DNA of 64,000 nt from Paraburkholderia lacunae (GCF_003353175.1 NZ_QHKS01000011.1:212663-276662), one strand, 5' to 3'; positions 17,613 to 26,016 are shown, counted from the stretch's first letter. Program-made: numbers and translations. The notes: generated by a model from the letters alone, not told the origin.

Positions 17613-18251
17613 ATGAATTACCCTCATCCGATCATCGCGCGAGAAGGCTGGCCGTTCATCGCCATCGCGGCCGTCGTAGCATTGCTGGTTCATGCCTTCG
17701 CGGGGTTCGGCTTTGCATGGCTGTTCTGGCTGATCCTGATCTTCGTGGTGCAGTTCTTCCGCGATCCGGCACGCCCGATTCCGACTCAGGCGAATGCCGT
17801 GCTGTGCCCGGCCGACGGCCGCATCGTCGCAGTCGAAACAGCGCATGATCCGTATGCCAACCGTGAGGCGCTGAAGATCAGCGTGTTCATGAACGTTTTC
17901 AACGTCCACTCGCAACGCTCGCCGGTGGACGGTGCGATCTCCAAGGTCGAATATTTCCCGGGCGCGTATCTGAACGCGGCGGTGGACAAGGCTTCGCTCG
18001 AAAACGAGCGCAACGCGGTGGTGATCGAAATGGCCGGCGGTCAGACGGTGACCTCGGTGCAGATCGCCGGTCTGATTGCGCGTCGTATTCTTTGCTACGT
18101 TCGGGCGGGTGAGCCGCTCACGCGTGGTCAACGTTATGGATTCATCCGGTTTGGCTCGCGCGTCGACGTGTATCTGCCGGTGGGCAGCCGTCCGCGGGTG
18201 TCGATCGGCGAGAAGGTTTCCGCGTCGTCCACGATCCTCGCTGAACTATAA
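17613..18251 (+). CDS. psd: Phosphatidylserine decarboxylase (short proenzyme type)
   Basis: This 212-residue membrane-associated proenzyme makes phosphatidylethanolamine from phosphatidylserine. Hydrophobic segments lie near residues 14-45. The core motifs NVFNVHSQRSPVDG and FPGAYLNAAVDKAS are present. The self-cleavage site is Gly-Ser in RFGSRVDVYLP near the C-terminus, where Ser becomes the pyruvoyl group. I chose ATG 17613; the frame is open upstream, but that part contains the ilvC terminator. pssA, the preceding pathway step, follows 23 bases later. Confidence 0.95.
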   Translation: MNYPHPIIAREGWPFIAIAAVVALLVHAFAGFGFAWLFWLILIFVVQFFRDPARPIPTQANAVLCPADGRIVAVETAHDPYANREALKISVFMNVFNVHSQRSPVDGAISKVEYFPGAYLNAAVDKASLENERNAVVIEMAGGQTVTSVQIAGLIARRILCYVRAGEPLTRGQRYGFIRFGSRVDVYLPVGSRPRVSIGEKVSASSTILAEL

Positions 18252-18274
18252 AGCGGCACAAAGGAGGTTTTCCG

Positions 18275-19144
18275 ATGGCCGCATTCAAACCGCGTCGACC
18301 CCGCAGCAATGGACCGCTGCCGCGTCCGTTTCGCCGCAACAAGCCGATCGTGGCGGAGCCTTCCGCAGTCGACAGCCGGCGCGCGCAGCGTCAGCAGTTC
18401 CTGAGAAAGCGTGGCATTTATCTGCTGCCGAACGCGTTCACCACCGCGGCGCTCTTCTGCGGCTTCTTCGCCGTGGTGCAGGCAATGAACGTGCGCTTCG
18501 AAGTCGCGGCCATCGCGATCTTTGTCGCCATGGTGCTCGACGGCATGGACGGCCGCGTCGCCCGCATGACGCATACGCAGAGCGCCTTCGGCGAACAGTT
18601 CGACAGCCTGTCGGACATGGTGTCGTTCGGCGTGGCGCCGGCACTCGTGATGTACGAGTGGGTCCTGAAGGATCTGGGCCGCTGGGGCTGGCTTGCGGCG
18701 TTCGTCTACTGTTCGGGGGCGGCGTTGCGTCTTGCGCGCTTCAATACGAACATCGGCGTGGTCGACAAGCGCTTCTTCCAGGGCATGCCGAGTCCGGCCG
18801 CGGCGGCGCTGATTGCCGGTTTCGTGTGGCTCGCCACCGATAACCGCGTGCCCCTCAAGCTGGTGTGGCTGCCGTGGGTTGCTTTTGTGCTGACCATCTA
18901 CGCCGGTGTGACGATGGTGTCGAACGCGCCCTTCTATAGCGGCAAGGCGCTCGACGTGCGGCATCGCGTGCCGTTCGGCGTGATTCTGCTGGTGGTGGTC
19001 GCGTTCGTGCTGGTGTCGTCCGATCCGCCGCTGATGCTGTTCGGCCTGTTCGTGCTGTATGGTCTGTCGGGCTATGCGTTCTGGGGCTATCAGGCGATGC
19101 GCGGCAGGGCGAATCCGGCGCGCTCGGTGCAACGCGACAGGTAG
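18275..19144 (+). CDS. pssA: CDP-diacylglycerol-serine O-phosphatidyltransferase
   Basis: This 289-residue integral membrane enzyme makes phosphatidylserine from CDP-diacylglycerol and serine. The CDP-alcohol phosphotransferase signature is complete: DGMDGRVAR, then G and FDSLSD with the expected spacing. About eight hydrophobic segments follow a basic N-terminal stretch of 45 residues. A strong ribosome binding site AAGGAGG (18261-18267) fixes the start. With psd it forms a two-gene phosphatidylethanolamine unit ended by a strong terminator. Confidence 0.96.
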   Translation: MAAFKPRRPRSNGPLPRPFRRNKPIVAEPSAVDSRRAQRQQFLRKRGIYLLPNAFTTAALFCGFFAVVQAMNVRFEVAAIAIFVAMVLDGMDGRVARMTHTQSAFGEQFDSLSDMVSFGVAPALVMYEWVLKDLGRWGWLAAFVYCSGAALRLARFNTNIGVVDKRFFQGMPSPAAAALIAGFVWLATDNRVPLKLVWLPWVAFVLTIYAGVTMVSNAPFYSGKALDVRHRVPFGVILLVVVAFVLVSSDPPLMLFGLFVLYGLSGYAFWGYQAMRGRANPARSVQRDR

Positions 19145-19226
19145 GCGCGGCGAGTCGGTGTGACAAGTAAGCGTGGCAACTGAGTCTGGCAAGTTGGCGC
19201 GGCATCACATTCGTGTGCCGGGATGG

Positions 19227-19256
19227 AAAAACGGCGGCCTTCGGGCCGCCGTTTTT
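19227..19256 (+). terminator. Rho-independent terminator after pssA
   Basis: A perfect 13-bp stem AAAAACGGCGGCC / GGCCGCCGTTTTT has a TTCG tetraloop. It is strong and its A/T flanks make it usable in both directions. Confidence 0.93.
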
Positions 19257-19305
19257 CCTGGTGCGAGCGACGCCCGAGGCCGCCCGGAGGCAGGTGTGAC
19301 GCCAA

Positions 19306-19334
19306 TTGCACGACGGGGGGAATGCCGCTATAGT
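19306..19334 (+). promoter_or_regulatory. Candidate sigma-70 promoter of the leuA leader
   Basis: TTGCAC, a 17-bp spacer and TATAGT give near-consensus -35 and -10 elements. The predicted start site is about 19341, at or next to the ATG of the leader ORF. That implies a leaderless or nearly leaderless first cistron. The remainder of the 400-bp pssA-leuA gap holds the terminator, the leader ORF and its hairpins. Confidence 0.6.
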
Positions 19335-19340
19335 CGTTGG

Positions 19341-19430
19341 ATGACTGCGTTCACGCTCTCCGGCAAGTATCAACAAGCGTTTCAACGTGCGCCGCTAGGC
19401 GCGCCAGCGCTAGTGCGTCTACCGCGCTGA
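19341..19430 (+). CDS. Putative leuA leader peptide with rare leucine codons
   Basis: This 29-codon ORF lies between the promoter and leuA. It contains four leucines, at codons 6, 19, 24 and 27, and the last three all use CTA, the rarest leucine codon in this kind of GC-rich genome. Codons 24 and 27 lie within a hairpin CAGCGC (19405-19410) / GCGCTG (19424-19429) followed, four bases later, by TTTT. An earlier hairpin GCGCC / GGCGC (19389-19402) overlaps codon 19. Ribosomes stalled at CTA would block the second hairpin. This fits a leucine attenuator like enterobacterial leuL, but the terminator is weak, no ribosome binding site is visible and translation is unproven. Confidence 0.5.
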   Translation: MTAFTLSGKYQQAFQRAPLGAPALVRLPR

Positions 19431-19470
19431 TCGTTTTCGCCCTCCGTCTGCCTCGTCTGTGGTTGAGCGT

Positions 19471-19484
19471 CGCCAGCGGTGGCG
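19471..19484 (+). other. Hairpin in the leuA leader
   Basis: CGCCA-GCGG-TGGCG forms a small 5-bp stem between the leader ORF and leuA. It has no T-run. It could be part of an alternative leader fold. Confidence 0.35.
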
Positions 19485-19544
19485 CAAACACCCGAATTCC
19501 AATATCCGATCCCCACAATTGACCGACTCCTCAGGAGACCCGAC

Positions 19545-21092
19545 ATGGCCGACAAACTGATCATATTCGACACGACTTTGCGTGACGGCGAACAATCGCC
19601 CGGTGCGTCGATGACGAAAGAAGAAAAAATCCGCATCGCGAAGCAGCTGGAGCGGATGAAGGTGGACGTGATCGAAGCAGGCTTCGCGGCCAGCTCGAAC
19701 GGTGACTTCGATTCGATCCACACCATTGCGGGACTGATCAAGGACAGCACGATCTGTTCGCTCGCCCGCGCCAACGACAAAGACATCCAGCGCGCCGCTG
19801 ACGCGCTCAAGCCCGCTGATCGTTCCCGCATCCACACGTTCATCGCAACGTCGCCGCTGCACATGGAAAAGAAGCTGCGCATGACGCCGGATCAGGTATT
19901 CGAGCAGGCGAAGCTGGCCGTGCGCTTCGCGCGCAAGTTCACTGACGACGTCGAGTTTTCGCCGGAAGACGGCAGCCGCTCGGATATGGATTTCCTGTGC
20001 CGCGTGCTGGAAGCCGTGATCGCGGAAGGCGCGACCACCATCAATATCGCGGACACGGTCGGCTATGGCGTGCCGGAGCTGTACGGCCAGCTCGTGAAGA
20101 CGTTGCGCGAGCGCATTCCGAACTCGCATAAGGCGGTGTTCTCCGTGCATTGCCATAACGACCTCGGCATGGCAGTGGCGAACTCGCTGGCCGGCGTGAA
20201 GATCGGCGGCGCGCGTCAGGTCGAGTGCACGATCAACGGTCTCGGCGAGCGCGCGGGCAATACGTCGCTCGAAGAAATCGTGATGGCCGTGAAGACTCGC
20301 AAGGATTACTTCGGCCTCGATATCGGTCTCGATACGACGCAGATCGTGCCAGCATCGAAACTGGTGTCGCAGATCACCGGTTTTGTCGTGCAGCCGAACA
20401 AGGCAGTGGTCGGTGCGAACGCGTTTGCGCACGCGTCGGGCATCCATCAGGACGGCGTGCTGAAAGCGCGCGACACCTATGAAATCATGCGTGCCGAAGA
20501 TGTGGGCTGGAGCGCGAACAAGATCGTGCTCGGCAAGCTGTCGGGTCGCAACGCATTCAAGCAGCGTCTGCAGGAACTGGGCATCGCGCTCGATAGCGAA
20601 GCCGAGCTGAACACGGCATTCGCGCGCTTCAAGGAACTGGCCGACCGCAAGGCTGAAATCTTCGACGAAGACATCATCGCGATCGTGACCGAGGAATCGG
20701 CCGAGGCGCAGGAAAAGGAGCACTACAAGTTCCTGTCGCTGTCGCAGCATTCGGAAACCGGCGAGCAGCCGCACGCGAAGGTCGTGTTCTCCGTGGAAGG
20801 CAAGGAAGTGACCGGCGAAGCGCGCGGCAACGGTCCGGTCGATGCCACGCTCAATGCGATCGAAACGGAAGTCGGCAGCGGCTCGGAATTGCTGCTGTAT
20901 TCGGTCAACGCGATTACCACCGGTACGCAGGCGCAGGGCGAAGTGACCGTGCGGCTGTCGAAGAGTGGGCGCATCGTCAACGGCGTGGGCACCGATCCGG
21001 ACATCGTCGCGGCTTCCGCGAAGGCCTATATCTCGGCGCTCAACAAGCTCTATTCGAACGTGGACAAGTTGAATCCGCAACGTTCGGAATGA
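19545..21092 (+). CDS. leuA: 2-isopropylmalate synthase
   Basis: This 515-residue enzyme condenses acetyl-CoA with 2-ketoisovalerate, the committed step of leucine synthesis. The TIM-barrel catalytic domain opens with IIFDTTLRDGEQSPG (residues 6-20). The metal ligands are in SVHCHNDLGMA, and ERAGNTSLEE follows. The C-terminal regulatory domain for leucine feedback starts near residue 390. The ATG at 19545 has AGGAG upstream (19533-19537) and gives the usual length; the frame is open 22 codons further upstream but without support. A strong terminator follows. Confidence 0.97.
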   Translation: MADKLIIFDTTLRDGEQSPGASMTKEEKIRIAKQLERMKVDVIEAGFAASSNGDFDSIHTIAGLIKDSTICSLARANDKDIQRAADALKPADRSRIHTFIATSPLHMEKKLRMTPDQVFEQAKLAVRFARKFTDDVEFSPEDGSRSDMDFLCRVLEAVIAEGATTINIADTVGYGVPELYGQLVKTLRERIPNSHKAVFSVHCHNDLGMAVANSLAGVKIGGARQVECTINGLGERAGNTSLEEIVMAVKTRKDYFGLDIGLDTTQIVPASKLVSQITGFVVQPNKAVVGANAFAHASGIHQDGVLKARDTYEIMRAEDVGWSANKIVLGKLSGRNAFKQRLQELGIALDSEAELNTAFARFKELADRKAEIFDEDIIAIVTEESAEAQEKEHYKFLSLSQHSETGEQPHAKVVFSVEGKEVTGEARGNGPVDATLNAIETEVGSGSELLLYSVNAITTGTQAQGEVTVRLSKSGRIVNGVGTDPDIVAASAKAYISALNKLYSNVDKLNPQRSE

Positions 21093-21137
21093 GGAGGATG
21101 CAGGGCGCTGATTGCGTTCCTGCTAACCCGTGATAAT

Positions 21138-21178
21138 CGAAGCCCTGTGCGTTGAAAAGCACGGGGCTTCGTTTTTTT
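21138..21178 (+). terminator. Rho-independent terminator after leuA
   Basis: The stem CGAAGCCCTGTGC / GCACGGGGCTTCG is 13 bp with one T-G pair. It has an 8-base loop and is followed by seven T residues. Confidence 0.93.
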
Positions 21179-21216
21179 GCGTCGCGTGCTCGATGCAGCG
21201 CGTGCGTGTGCTGCCG

Positions 21217-22806
21217 CTACTCCGCAGCGGTGCGCCGCATCGACCAACCGCGCGCCGCGCGTGCCTGCGCCTGGACCTGATGTCGCACTTCGACGGCGAT
21301 CTCACGGCGCGGCGCATCGGCGACAAACGCGTCGAGCAGCTCACGCACTTCGTGATCGACGAAATCGGCGCGCGTCGCGTCGACGATCAAAGTCGCGCCA
21401 TCGGGAATCTGCTGCAGATAGTGCTTCAGCGGCACCTTGCCGAGAAACGACACATCTTTGCGAAACGACAGCAGATAGTGATCGCCGTGCTGCGCGAGCA
21501 CGATCGGGCTGCGCAGGTTCGCATACAGCGCAAGCAGCACGCTGCACAGAATGCCGAGCAGGATGCCGATCAGCAGATCGGTGGCGAGCACGCCGACCAG
21601 CGTGACGATGAACGGTGCAAACGGCGCGAAGCCTTGCCTCGCGACAGCGACGAACAACGACGGCTTGGCCAGCTTGAGACCGGTGAAGATCAGGATCGCC
21701 GCAAGGCAGGCCAGCGGAATCAGGTTGATGACGCTGGTGAGCGCAAACACGCTCACCAGCAGCAAAACACCGTGGATGATCGCTGACAGCCGGCTCTGCG
21801 CGCCCGCATGCACATTGGCGGAACTGCGCACGATCACCGAGGTGATCGGCAGGCCGCCGATCGCGCCGGCAATCAGATTGCCGATGCCTTGCGCCTTCAA
21901 CTCGCGATCCGGCGGCGCCGGACGGCGTTGCGGATCAATCTGTTCGACCGCTTCGAGACTGAGCAGCGTCTCCAGACTCGCGACGATCGCGAGCGTAACG
22001 GCCACGCGCCAGACGTCGGGATTCACGAGCTGCGCGAAGTGCGGCCCGAAGTCGGCCCATTCCATCGCAACGCTCAACGCGGCGAACGATTCGAGCGGCG
22101 GCAGCGCGACGCGATGCTCGGCGGCTGGCGCGATAGACGGCGCCAGCAAGCCGAGCAGCAGGGTCGCGCCGATGCCGAACAAAACCACCGCGAGCGGTGC
22201 CGGTACGAGGCGCACCAGCGCGAAGCGGCGCAACGCGCGCGTTTCCCAGCCGGCCAGAATCGCCAGCGACAGCAGCGTGATTGCGCATGCGGCGAGCGAG
22301 ATCGAGCCGATCGGCGTCGTTACCGTGCCGGCCACGTGGACGGCGGCTTGCGACGCCGATGATGCTGCCGACGCGTGCGGGCCGAACAGCCCGAGCGCAA
22401 GCGGGAATTGCTTGACGATCAGCAGCACGCCGATCGCCGCCAGCATGCCTTTGATGACCGGCGACGGCACATAGGCGGCGAACCGGCCGGCCTTCAGCAT
22501 GCCGAAGCCGAACTGGATCACGCCCGACAGCAAGACGGCCAGCAGGAAAGCGGCAAAGCTGCCGAGTTGCGCGATCCCGTCGACGACGATCACGACGAGG
22601 CCCGCCGCCGGGCCGCTCACGCTCAGCCGCGAACCGCTCAGCACGGCCACCACCAGGCCGCCGACGATGCCCGATACCAGCCCGGCGAACGGCTCGACGC
22701 CCGATGCATTGGCGATGCCCAGACATAGCGGCAGCGCCACGAGAAAAACGACTGTGCCCGCAAACAGATCGCGCTGAAACGTGGAGAAAAAAGCTCGAAG
22801 ATTCAT
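21217..22806 (-). CDS. SulP family anion (probably bicarbonate) transporter
   Basis: This 529-residue SLC26/SulP permease has an N-terminal transport domain of many helices (starting DLFAGTVVFLVALPLCLGIA, with SRLSVSGPAAG) and a C-terminal cytoplasmic STAS domain over the last roughly 110 residues. SulP proteins carry sulfate, bicarbonate or dicarboxylates. The next gene upstream in the same direction is a beta-carbonic anhydrase, and such pairs usually indicate bicarbonate uptake or pH control. I placed the start at ATG 22806 because the conserved NLRAFFSTFQRDL follows directly; 22857 is possible. Confidence 0.9.
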   Translation of the reverse strand: MNLRAFFSTFQRDLFAGTVVFLVALPLCLGIANASGVEPFAGLVSGIVGGLVVAVLSGSRLSVSGPAAGLVVIVVDGIAQLGSFAAFLLAVLLSGVIQFGFGMLKAGRFAAYVPSPVIKGMLAAIGVLLIVKQFPLALGLFGPHASAASSASQAAVHVAGTVTTPIGSISLAACAITLLSLAILAGWETRALRRFALVRLVPAPLAVVLFGIGATLLLGLLAPSIAPAAEHRVALPPLESFAALSVAMEWADFGPHFAQLVNPDVWRVAVTLAIVASLETLLSLEAVEQIDPQRRPAPPDRELKAQGIGNLIAGAIGGLPITSVIVRSSANVHAGAQSRLSAIIHGVLLLVSVFALTSVINLIPLACLAAILIFTGLKLAKPSLFVAVARQGFAPFAPFIVTLVGVLATDLLIGILLGILCSVLLALYANLRSPIVLAQHGDHYLLSFRKDVSFLGKVPLKHYLQQIPDGATLIVDATRADFVDHEVRELLDAFVADAPRREIAVEVRHQVQAQARAARGWSMRRTAAE

Positions 22807-22893
22807 GGTGTCGGTGCAGGTGAGTGAGTGTGTCTTGTGTGCGAGCAAAGCCGGCAACGCGAAATCGAAGTGCGTGGGTGCCGGCGCGGTGCG

Positions 22894-23529
22894 CTACGCG
22901 GCGCTGCGGGCGATCGCCGTGCAAGCCGTCGCGTCGTCGGCTTCATAGCCGGACGTGAGTACCTTGATGCGCCCATCCTCGAGAGCGAAGATCCAGCCGT
23001 GAACGAGCGGCAGTGACTCGGCTTCCTGCACGATCGGACTCGCGCGTAACTGGCGAACCTGTTCGAGCACGTTCAGTTCGGCGAGGCGATCGATGCGGGC
23101 ACGCTCGCCAACGTGCCCTTCGAGTTCGCCGCGATGGGTTTGCGCCAACGCGCATAAAGGCGCGATCCGCCGGTTGACGTGCGGCAGCCGCGGTTCCGGC
23201 GGCAACAGCGCGGCGCGCACGCCGCCACAGCCATAGTGTCCGCAGACGATTACGTGACCGACCTTCAAAACCCGCACCGCGTATTCGAGGACGCTTGCGG
23301 AGTTGTCGTCATCGGGATGAAAGAGGTTGGCGATATTGCGGTGAACAAACAGGTCGCCGGGCTCGCAATGTGTGATGGTTTCGGCGGGCACGCGGCTGTC
23401 CGAGCAGCCGATCCACAGCACGTGTGGATTCTGGCCCCGCACCAGATCGCGGAAGAAATCGGGGTTGCGCGCAGCGGTTTCGTGGGCCCATGCAACGTTG
23501 GCGACCAGCAGGCGTTTGGGACGGTTCAT
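22894..23529 (-). CDS. Beta-class carbonic anhydrase
   Basis: This 211-residue zinc enzyme interconverts CO2 and bicarbonate. The zinc ligands and catalytic pair are visible: C42, D44 and R46 in GCSDSRVP, then H98 and C101 in CGHYGCGG. Length is typical. It is transcribed toward the SulP gene with an 87-bp gap, and the pairing supports a shared role in inorganic carbon handling. A candidate promoter lies about 80 bases upstream. Confidence 0.95.
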   Translation of the reverse strand: MNRPKRLLVANVAWAHETAARNPDFFRDLVRGQNPHVLWIGCSDSRVPAETITHCEPGDLFVHRNIANLFHPDDDNSASVLEYAVRVLKVGHVIVCGHYGCGGVRAALLPPEPRLPHVNRRIAPLCALAQTHRGELEGHVGERARIDRLAELNVLEQVRQLRASPIVQEAESLPLVHGWIFALEDGRIKVLTSGYEADDATACTAIARSAA

Positions 23530-23614
23530 CGATAGCGGCTCCGGAAGTGAGGCAAATCGGCTGTGACCTGGCGCCCGCGTGCCGGCGGCGCGGCAGACGC
23601 GCGGTCAAATGTCG

Positions 23615-23644
23615 AATGTATTCTTACTAAAGCCTTTCTATCAA
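23615..23644 (-). promoter_or_regulatory. Candidate promoter of the carbonic anhydrase gene
   Basis: On the minus strand TTGATA and TACATT are separated by 18 bp, in an AT-rich stretch that stands out from its surroundings. The predicted start is about 80 bases before the ATG. Confidence 0.45.
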
Positions 23645-23693
23645 AAAATTAAACCGCTGTGTGTGAAATAAAATTCGCTGTCATGCGGAATAA

Positions 23694-23723
23694 ATAAAAA
23701 AAAGCCGCCTGAAACGGCGGCTT
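23694..23723 (-). terminator. Rho-independent terminator of the lipoprotein gene
   Basis: Read on the minus strand, AAGCCGCC pairs with GGCGGCTT around a 6-base loop and runs into eight T residues. It lies 35 bases after the lipoprotein stop. Confidence 0.9.
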
Positions 23724-23757
23724 GGTAGATCCATGCATCCTGATTAGGAAGGAATGC

Positions 23758-24309
23758 TCAGAACAGGTTGCGGCGATCCGGATCGTGCAGCGGATCGGGG
23801 GTTTTCTGCGTGAGCCGCACGATGCCCTGAGCGTCGAAATAAAAGTTGTACATCATGTACCAGACGTTGTCTTCCTGATAACGGTAGGTCCAGACCTCGC
23901 GCTTCATGAGCGGGAAGTACGAGGTTTCGACGGGACGGCCGAAATTGACGAGTACGTCGCTCTTGGTCCACTTGCCGATTTCCGCGCGGTAGAACTCGTT
24001 GGGCTGGAGCACCTGGCGTACGTTGACGATCTTGCCGGCGGCGTCGATGTCGGCGGCGGTGGTGGTTTCGCCCATCGGTTGCGTTGGCCACATGAGGCGC
24101 TTGCCGCCGTTCGGCAGATCGTAGATTTCGCGTGGCGGGCCGAGTCGCGCGACGATGGTCGACTCGTCCGCACCTTGCTGATATTGCTGCCACGGCTGCA
24201 CGCAACCGGCTAGCGTCAACGCGCTCAGGCAGGCGAGCGCGGCACGGCGCAGGCGAGTGGCGGCGGGCACGCCGGTTGAGTCCGCCTTGGAATGGTGGCG
24301 GTTGAACAT
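23758..24309 (-). CDS. BamE/SmpA-like outer membrane lipoprotein
   Basis: This 183-residue predicted lipoprotein has a signal peptide ending in the lipobox LTLAGC. Two repeats of a small fold follow, each with a G-P/R-P motif (IVARLGPPREIYDLPNG and LVNFGRPVETSYFP). The pattern, a short helix-loop then beta hairpin, resembles SmpA/OmlA (BamE) domains. The start at ATG 24309 is set by GGAGGA just upstream; an ATG at 24348 is less likely. It is a single gene with its own terminator. The function is not known. Confidence 0.78.
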   Translation of the reverse strand: MFNRHHSKADSTGVPAATRLRRAALACLSALTLAGCVQPWQQYQQGADESTIVARLGPPREIYDLPNGGKRLMWPTQPMGETTTAADIDAAGKIVNVRQVLQPNEFYRAEIGKWTKSDVLVNFGRPVETSYFPLMKREVWTYRYQEDNVWYMMYNFYFDAQGIVRLTQKTPDPLHDPDRRNLF

Positions 24310-24499
24310 GAATTCCTCCGATGGCTTTTGCATAGCGGTTTTTATCATCGAGCCGCATTATTTTGACACGTGCTGCGGCAAAAGATTTGTGCTTGATGCG
24401 AGGCTTCGCCGCAGGCATGGAACGAGCTGGCCGGCTTGCTTATTCCGTCGCGAACGCCCTATGATCCGCGCTTCGAACGATTCAGTCGGGGCAAGGACG

Positions 24500-25903
24500 A
24501 TGGCGAAGTGGCAACGGGCGGCGGCTGGGGCGCTGGTGGTGGTTTCAATGGCTGCGGCAGTCCATGCAGCGGGCGCGACGACGGCTGGGGTGGCGAGCGG
24601 GGCGGCAAACGGGGTCGCTAACGGAGCAGCGAACAAAGCAGCAAACGGAGCAGCAAACGGAGCAGCAAACGGAGCGGCAAACGGAGCAGCAGGCGCGGCG
24701 ATCAGCAAGCCGGCTGGTGCGCCGATCCAGCTCGCGCTGATTGAAGGCATGTCCGGCCCGTTCGCCAATGCAGGCGCGGCAGTGGAGCGCAATCTGCGGT
24801 TCGGCGTGGAGCAGGTGAATGCGCATGGCGGCGTCAAACTTGCCGATGGTTCACATCCGCTCGAACTGGTCGTGCTGGACAGCAAGGGCAGCACCGAAGA
24901 AGCGCTGGTGCAACTGCGCGCGGCGGCCGACCGGCACATCGGCTACATCCTGCAAGGCAACAGTTCGGCGGTCGCGGCCGCGCTGATCGGCGCGATCGAC
25001 AAGCAGAACAGCCGCGAGCCGGAGAACCGCGAGTTGTTCCTCAACTATTCCGCCGGCGATCCCGCACTGACCAACGCTAATTGCAGCTTCTGGCATTTCC
25101 GCTTCGACGCGCACGCGGGCATGCGCATGGAGGCGCTCGCCGACGTGATCCAACGCGACAAAGCGGTCAAGAAGGTCTATCTGCTGAACCAGGACTACAG
25201 CTTTGGCCACGATGTCAGCGGCCTCGCGCGCTCGGCGCTGGCTGCGAAGCGTCCCGATATTGCCGTTGTCGGCGACGAATTTCACCCGATCGGCCGCGTC
25301 AAGGATTTCGCGCCGTACATCGCGAAAATCCGCGCGAGCGGGGCGGATGCGGTCATCACCGGCAACTGGGGCAACGACCTGACGCTGCTCGTCAAGGCGG
25401 CGCGCGAGCAGGGCCTCGATACGAAGTTCTACACGTTCTACGGCAATAGTCTCGGTGCGTCAGCGGCGTTGGGCGACGCCGGCGTCAAGCACGTGATCGC
25501 GGTGGCCGAATGGCACCCGAACGCAGGCGGCGCGGCTTCCGACGCCTGGTACGCAGCGTTTCGCGCCCGTTTCCCCGCCGCGCAAGACGATTACCCGGTG
25601 CTGCGCATGTCGCTGATGATCGAAACGCTCGCCGAGGCGATGGGCCGCGTCGGCAGCGCCAACCCGGCAGTCGTTGCTAAGGCGTTGGAGGGGATCAGGT
25701 TCGACAACGGCTTCCATGCCTCGTGGATGCGCGCCGACGACCATCAGCTGATCCAGCCCCTTTACGTGATGGAGATGGACAGGGCAGGTTCGCCGGGCGT
25801 GCATTTCGATAACGAAGGCTCTGGGTACGGCTTTCGGACGGTGCTGGCGTTGTCGCCCGAGCGTACCGTGCCGCCGACCGTCTGCCGGATGAAGCGGCCA
25901 TGA
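24500..25903 (+). CDS. ABC-type branched-chain amino acid/amide substrate-binding protein
   Basis: This 467-residue periplasmic type I binding protein belongs to the Leu/Ile/Val-BP family. The signal peptide is residues 1 to about 23, ending VHA. The mature core starts at IQLALIEGMSGPFANAGAA, and AVITGNWGNDLTLLVKAA lies in the second lobe. Between signal peptide and core is a repeated Asn-Gly-Ala-Ala tract (about residues 35-64) encoded by a 12-bp tandem repeat, which looks like a variable linker. The start ATG 24500 has AAGGA upstream. No permease or ATPase genes are adjacent, so the partner transporter and ligand are unknown. Confidence 0.87.
   Translation: MAKWQRAAAGALVVVSMAAAVHAAGATTAGVASGAANGVANGAANKAANGAANGAANGAANGAAGAAISKPAGAPIQLALIEGMSGPFANAGAAVERNLRFGVEQVNAHGGVKLADGSHPLELVVLDSKGSTEEALVQLRAAADRHIGYILQGNSSAVAAALIGAIDKQNSREPENRELFLNYSAGDPALTNANCSFWHFRFDAHAGMRMEALADVIQRDKAVKKVYLLNQDYSFGHDVSGLARSALAAKRPDIAVVGDEFHPIGRVKDFAPYIAKIRASGADAVITGNWGNDLTLLVKAAREQGLDTKFYTFYGNSLGASAALGDAGVKHVIAVAEWHPNAGGAASDAWYAAFRARFPAAQDDYPVLRMSLMIETLAEAMGRVGSANPAVVAKALEGIRFDNGFHASWMRADDHQLIQPLYVMEMDRAGSPGVHFDNEGSGYGFRTVLALSPERTVPPTVCRMKRP
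24604..24690 (+). repeat. 12-bp tandem repeat inside a coding region
   Basis: The unit is close to GCAAACGGAGCA, with four near-perfect copies and degenerate ones at the left. It keeps the frame and encodes NGAA repeats. The copy number is probably variable between strains. Confidence 0.85.
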
Positions 25904-25954
25904 ATCGACCGTGAATCTGCCATGAAGCGGCCATGAATCGACCATAAGCCGGCC
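25889..25954 (+). repeat. 11-bp tandem repeat spanning the 3' end of the binding-protein gene
   Basis: Six units of 11 bp run head to tail: ATGAAGCGGCC, ATGAATCGACC, GTGAATCTGCC, then the first two again, then ATAAGCCGGCC. The first two units form a perfect 22-bp repeat with units four and five. The array begins in the last codons and contains the stop. Confidence 0.85.
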
Positions 25955-25987
25955 AAAGCGCCCCTGATCCGGTCCGGCAGAGCAGGG

Positions 25988-26016
25988 TTCGCGGCCGGTT
26001 TGGGCTGTGCTACAAT
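25988..26016 (+). promoter_or_regulatory. Candidate rpsO promoter
   Basis: TACAAT at 26011-26016 with TG at the extended -10 position is preceded 17 bp upstream by a poor -35 (TTCGCG). The leader of about 75 bases contains CCCG/CGGG and CACGG/CCGTG inverted repeats. These could form an S15-binding structure as in other bacteria, but this is unproven. Confidence 0.5.

Noticed and set aside
18076..18843. Alternative plus-frame ORF across psd and pssA
   Set aside because: Out of frame with two well-supported genes and without domain similarity.
19173..19430. 85-codon ORF containing the leuA leader frame
   Set aside because: It would span the strong pssA terminator and the candidate promoter; only the last 29 codons after the promoter are plausible.
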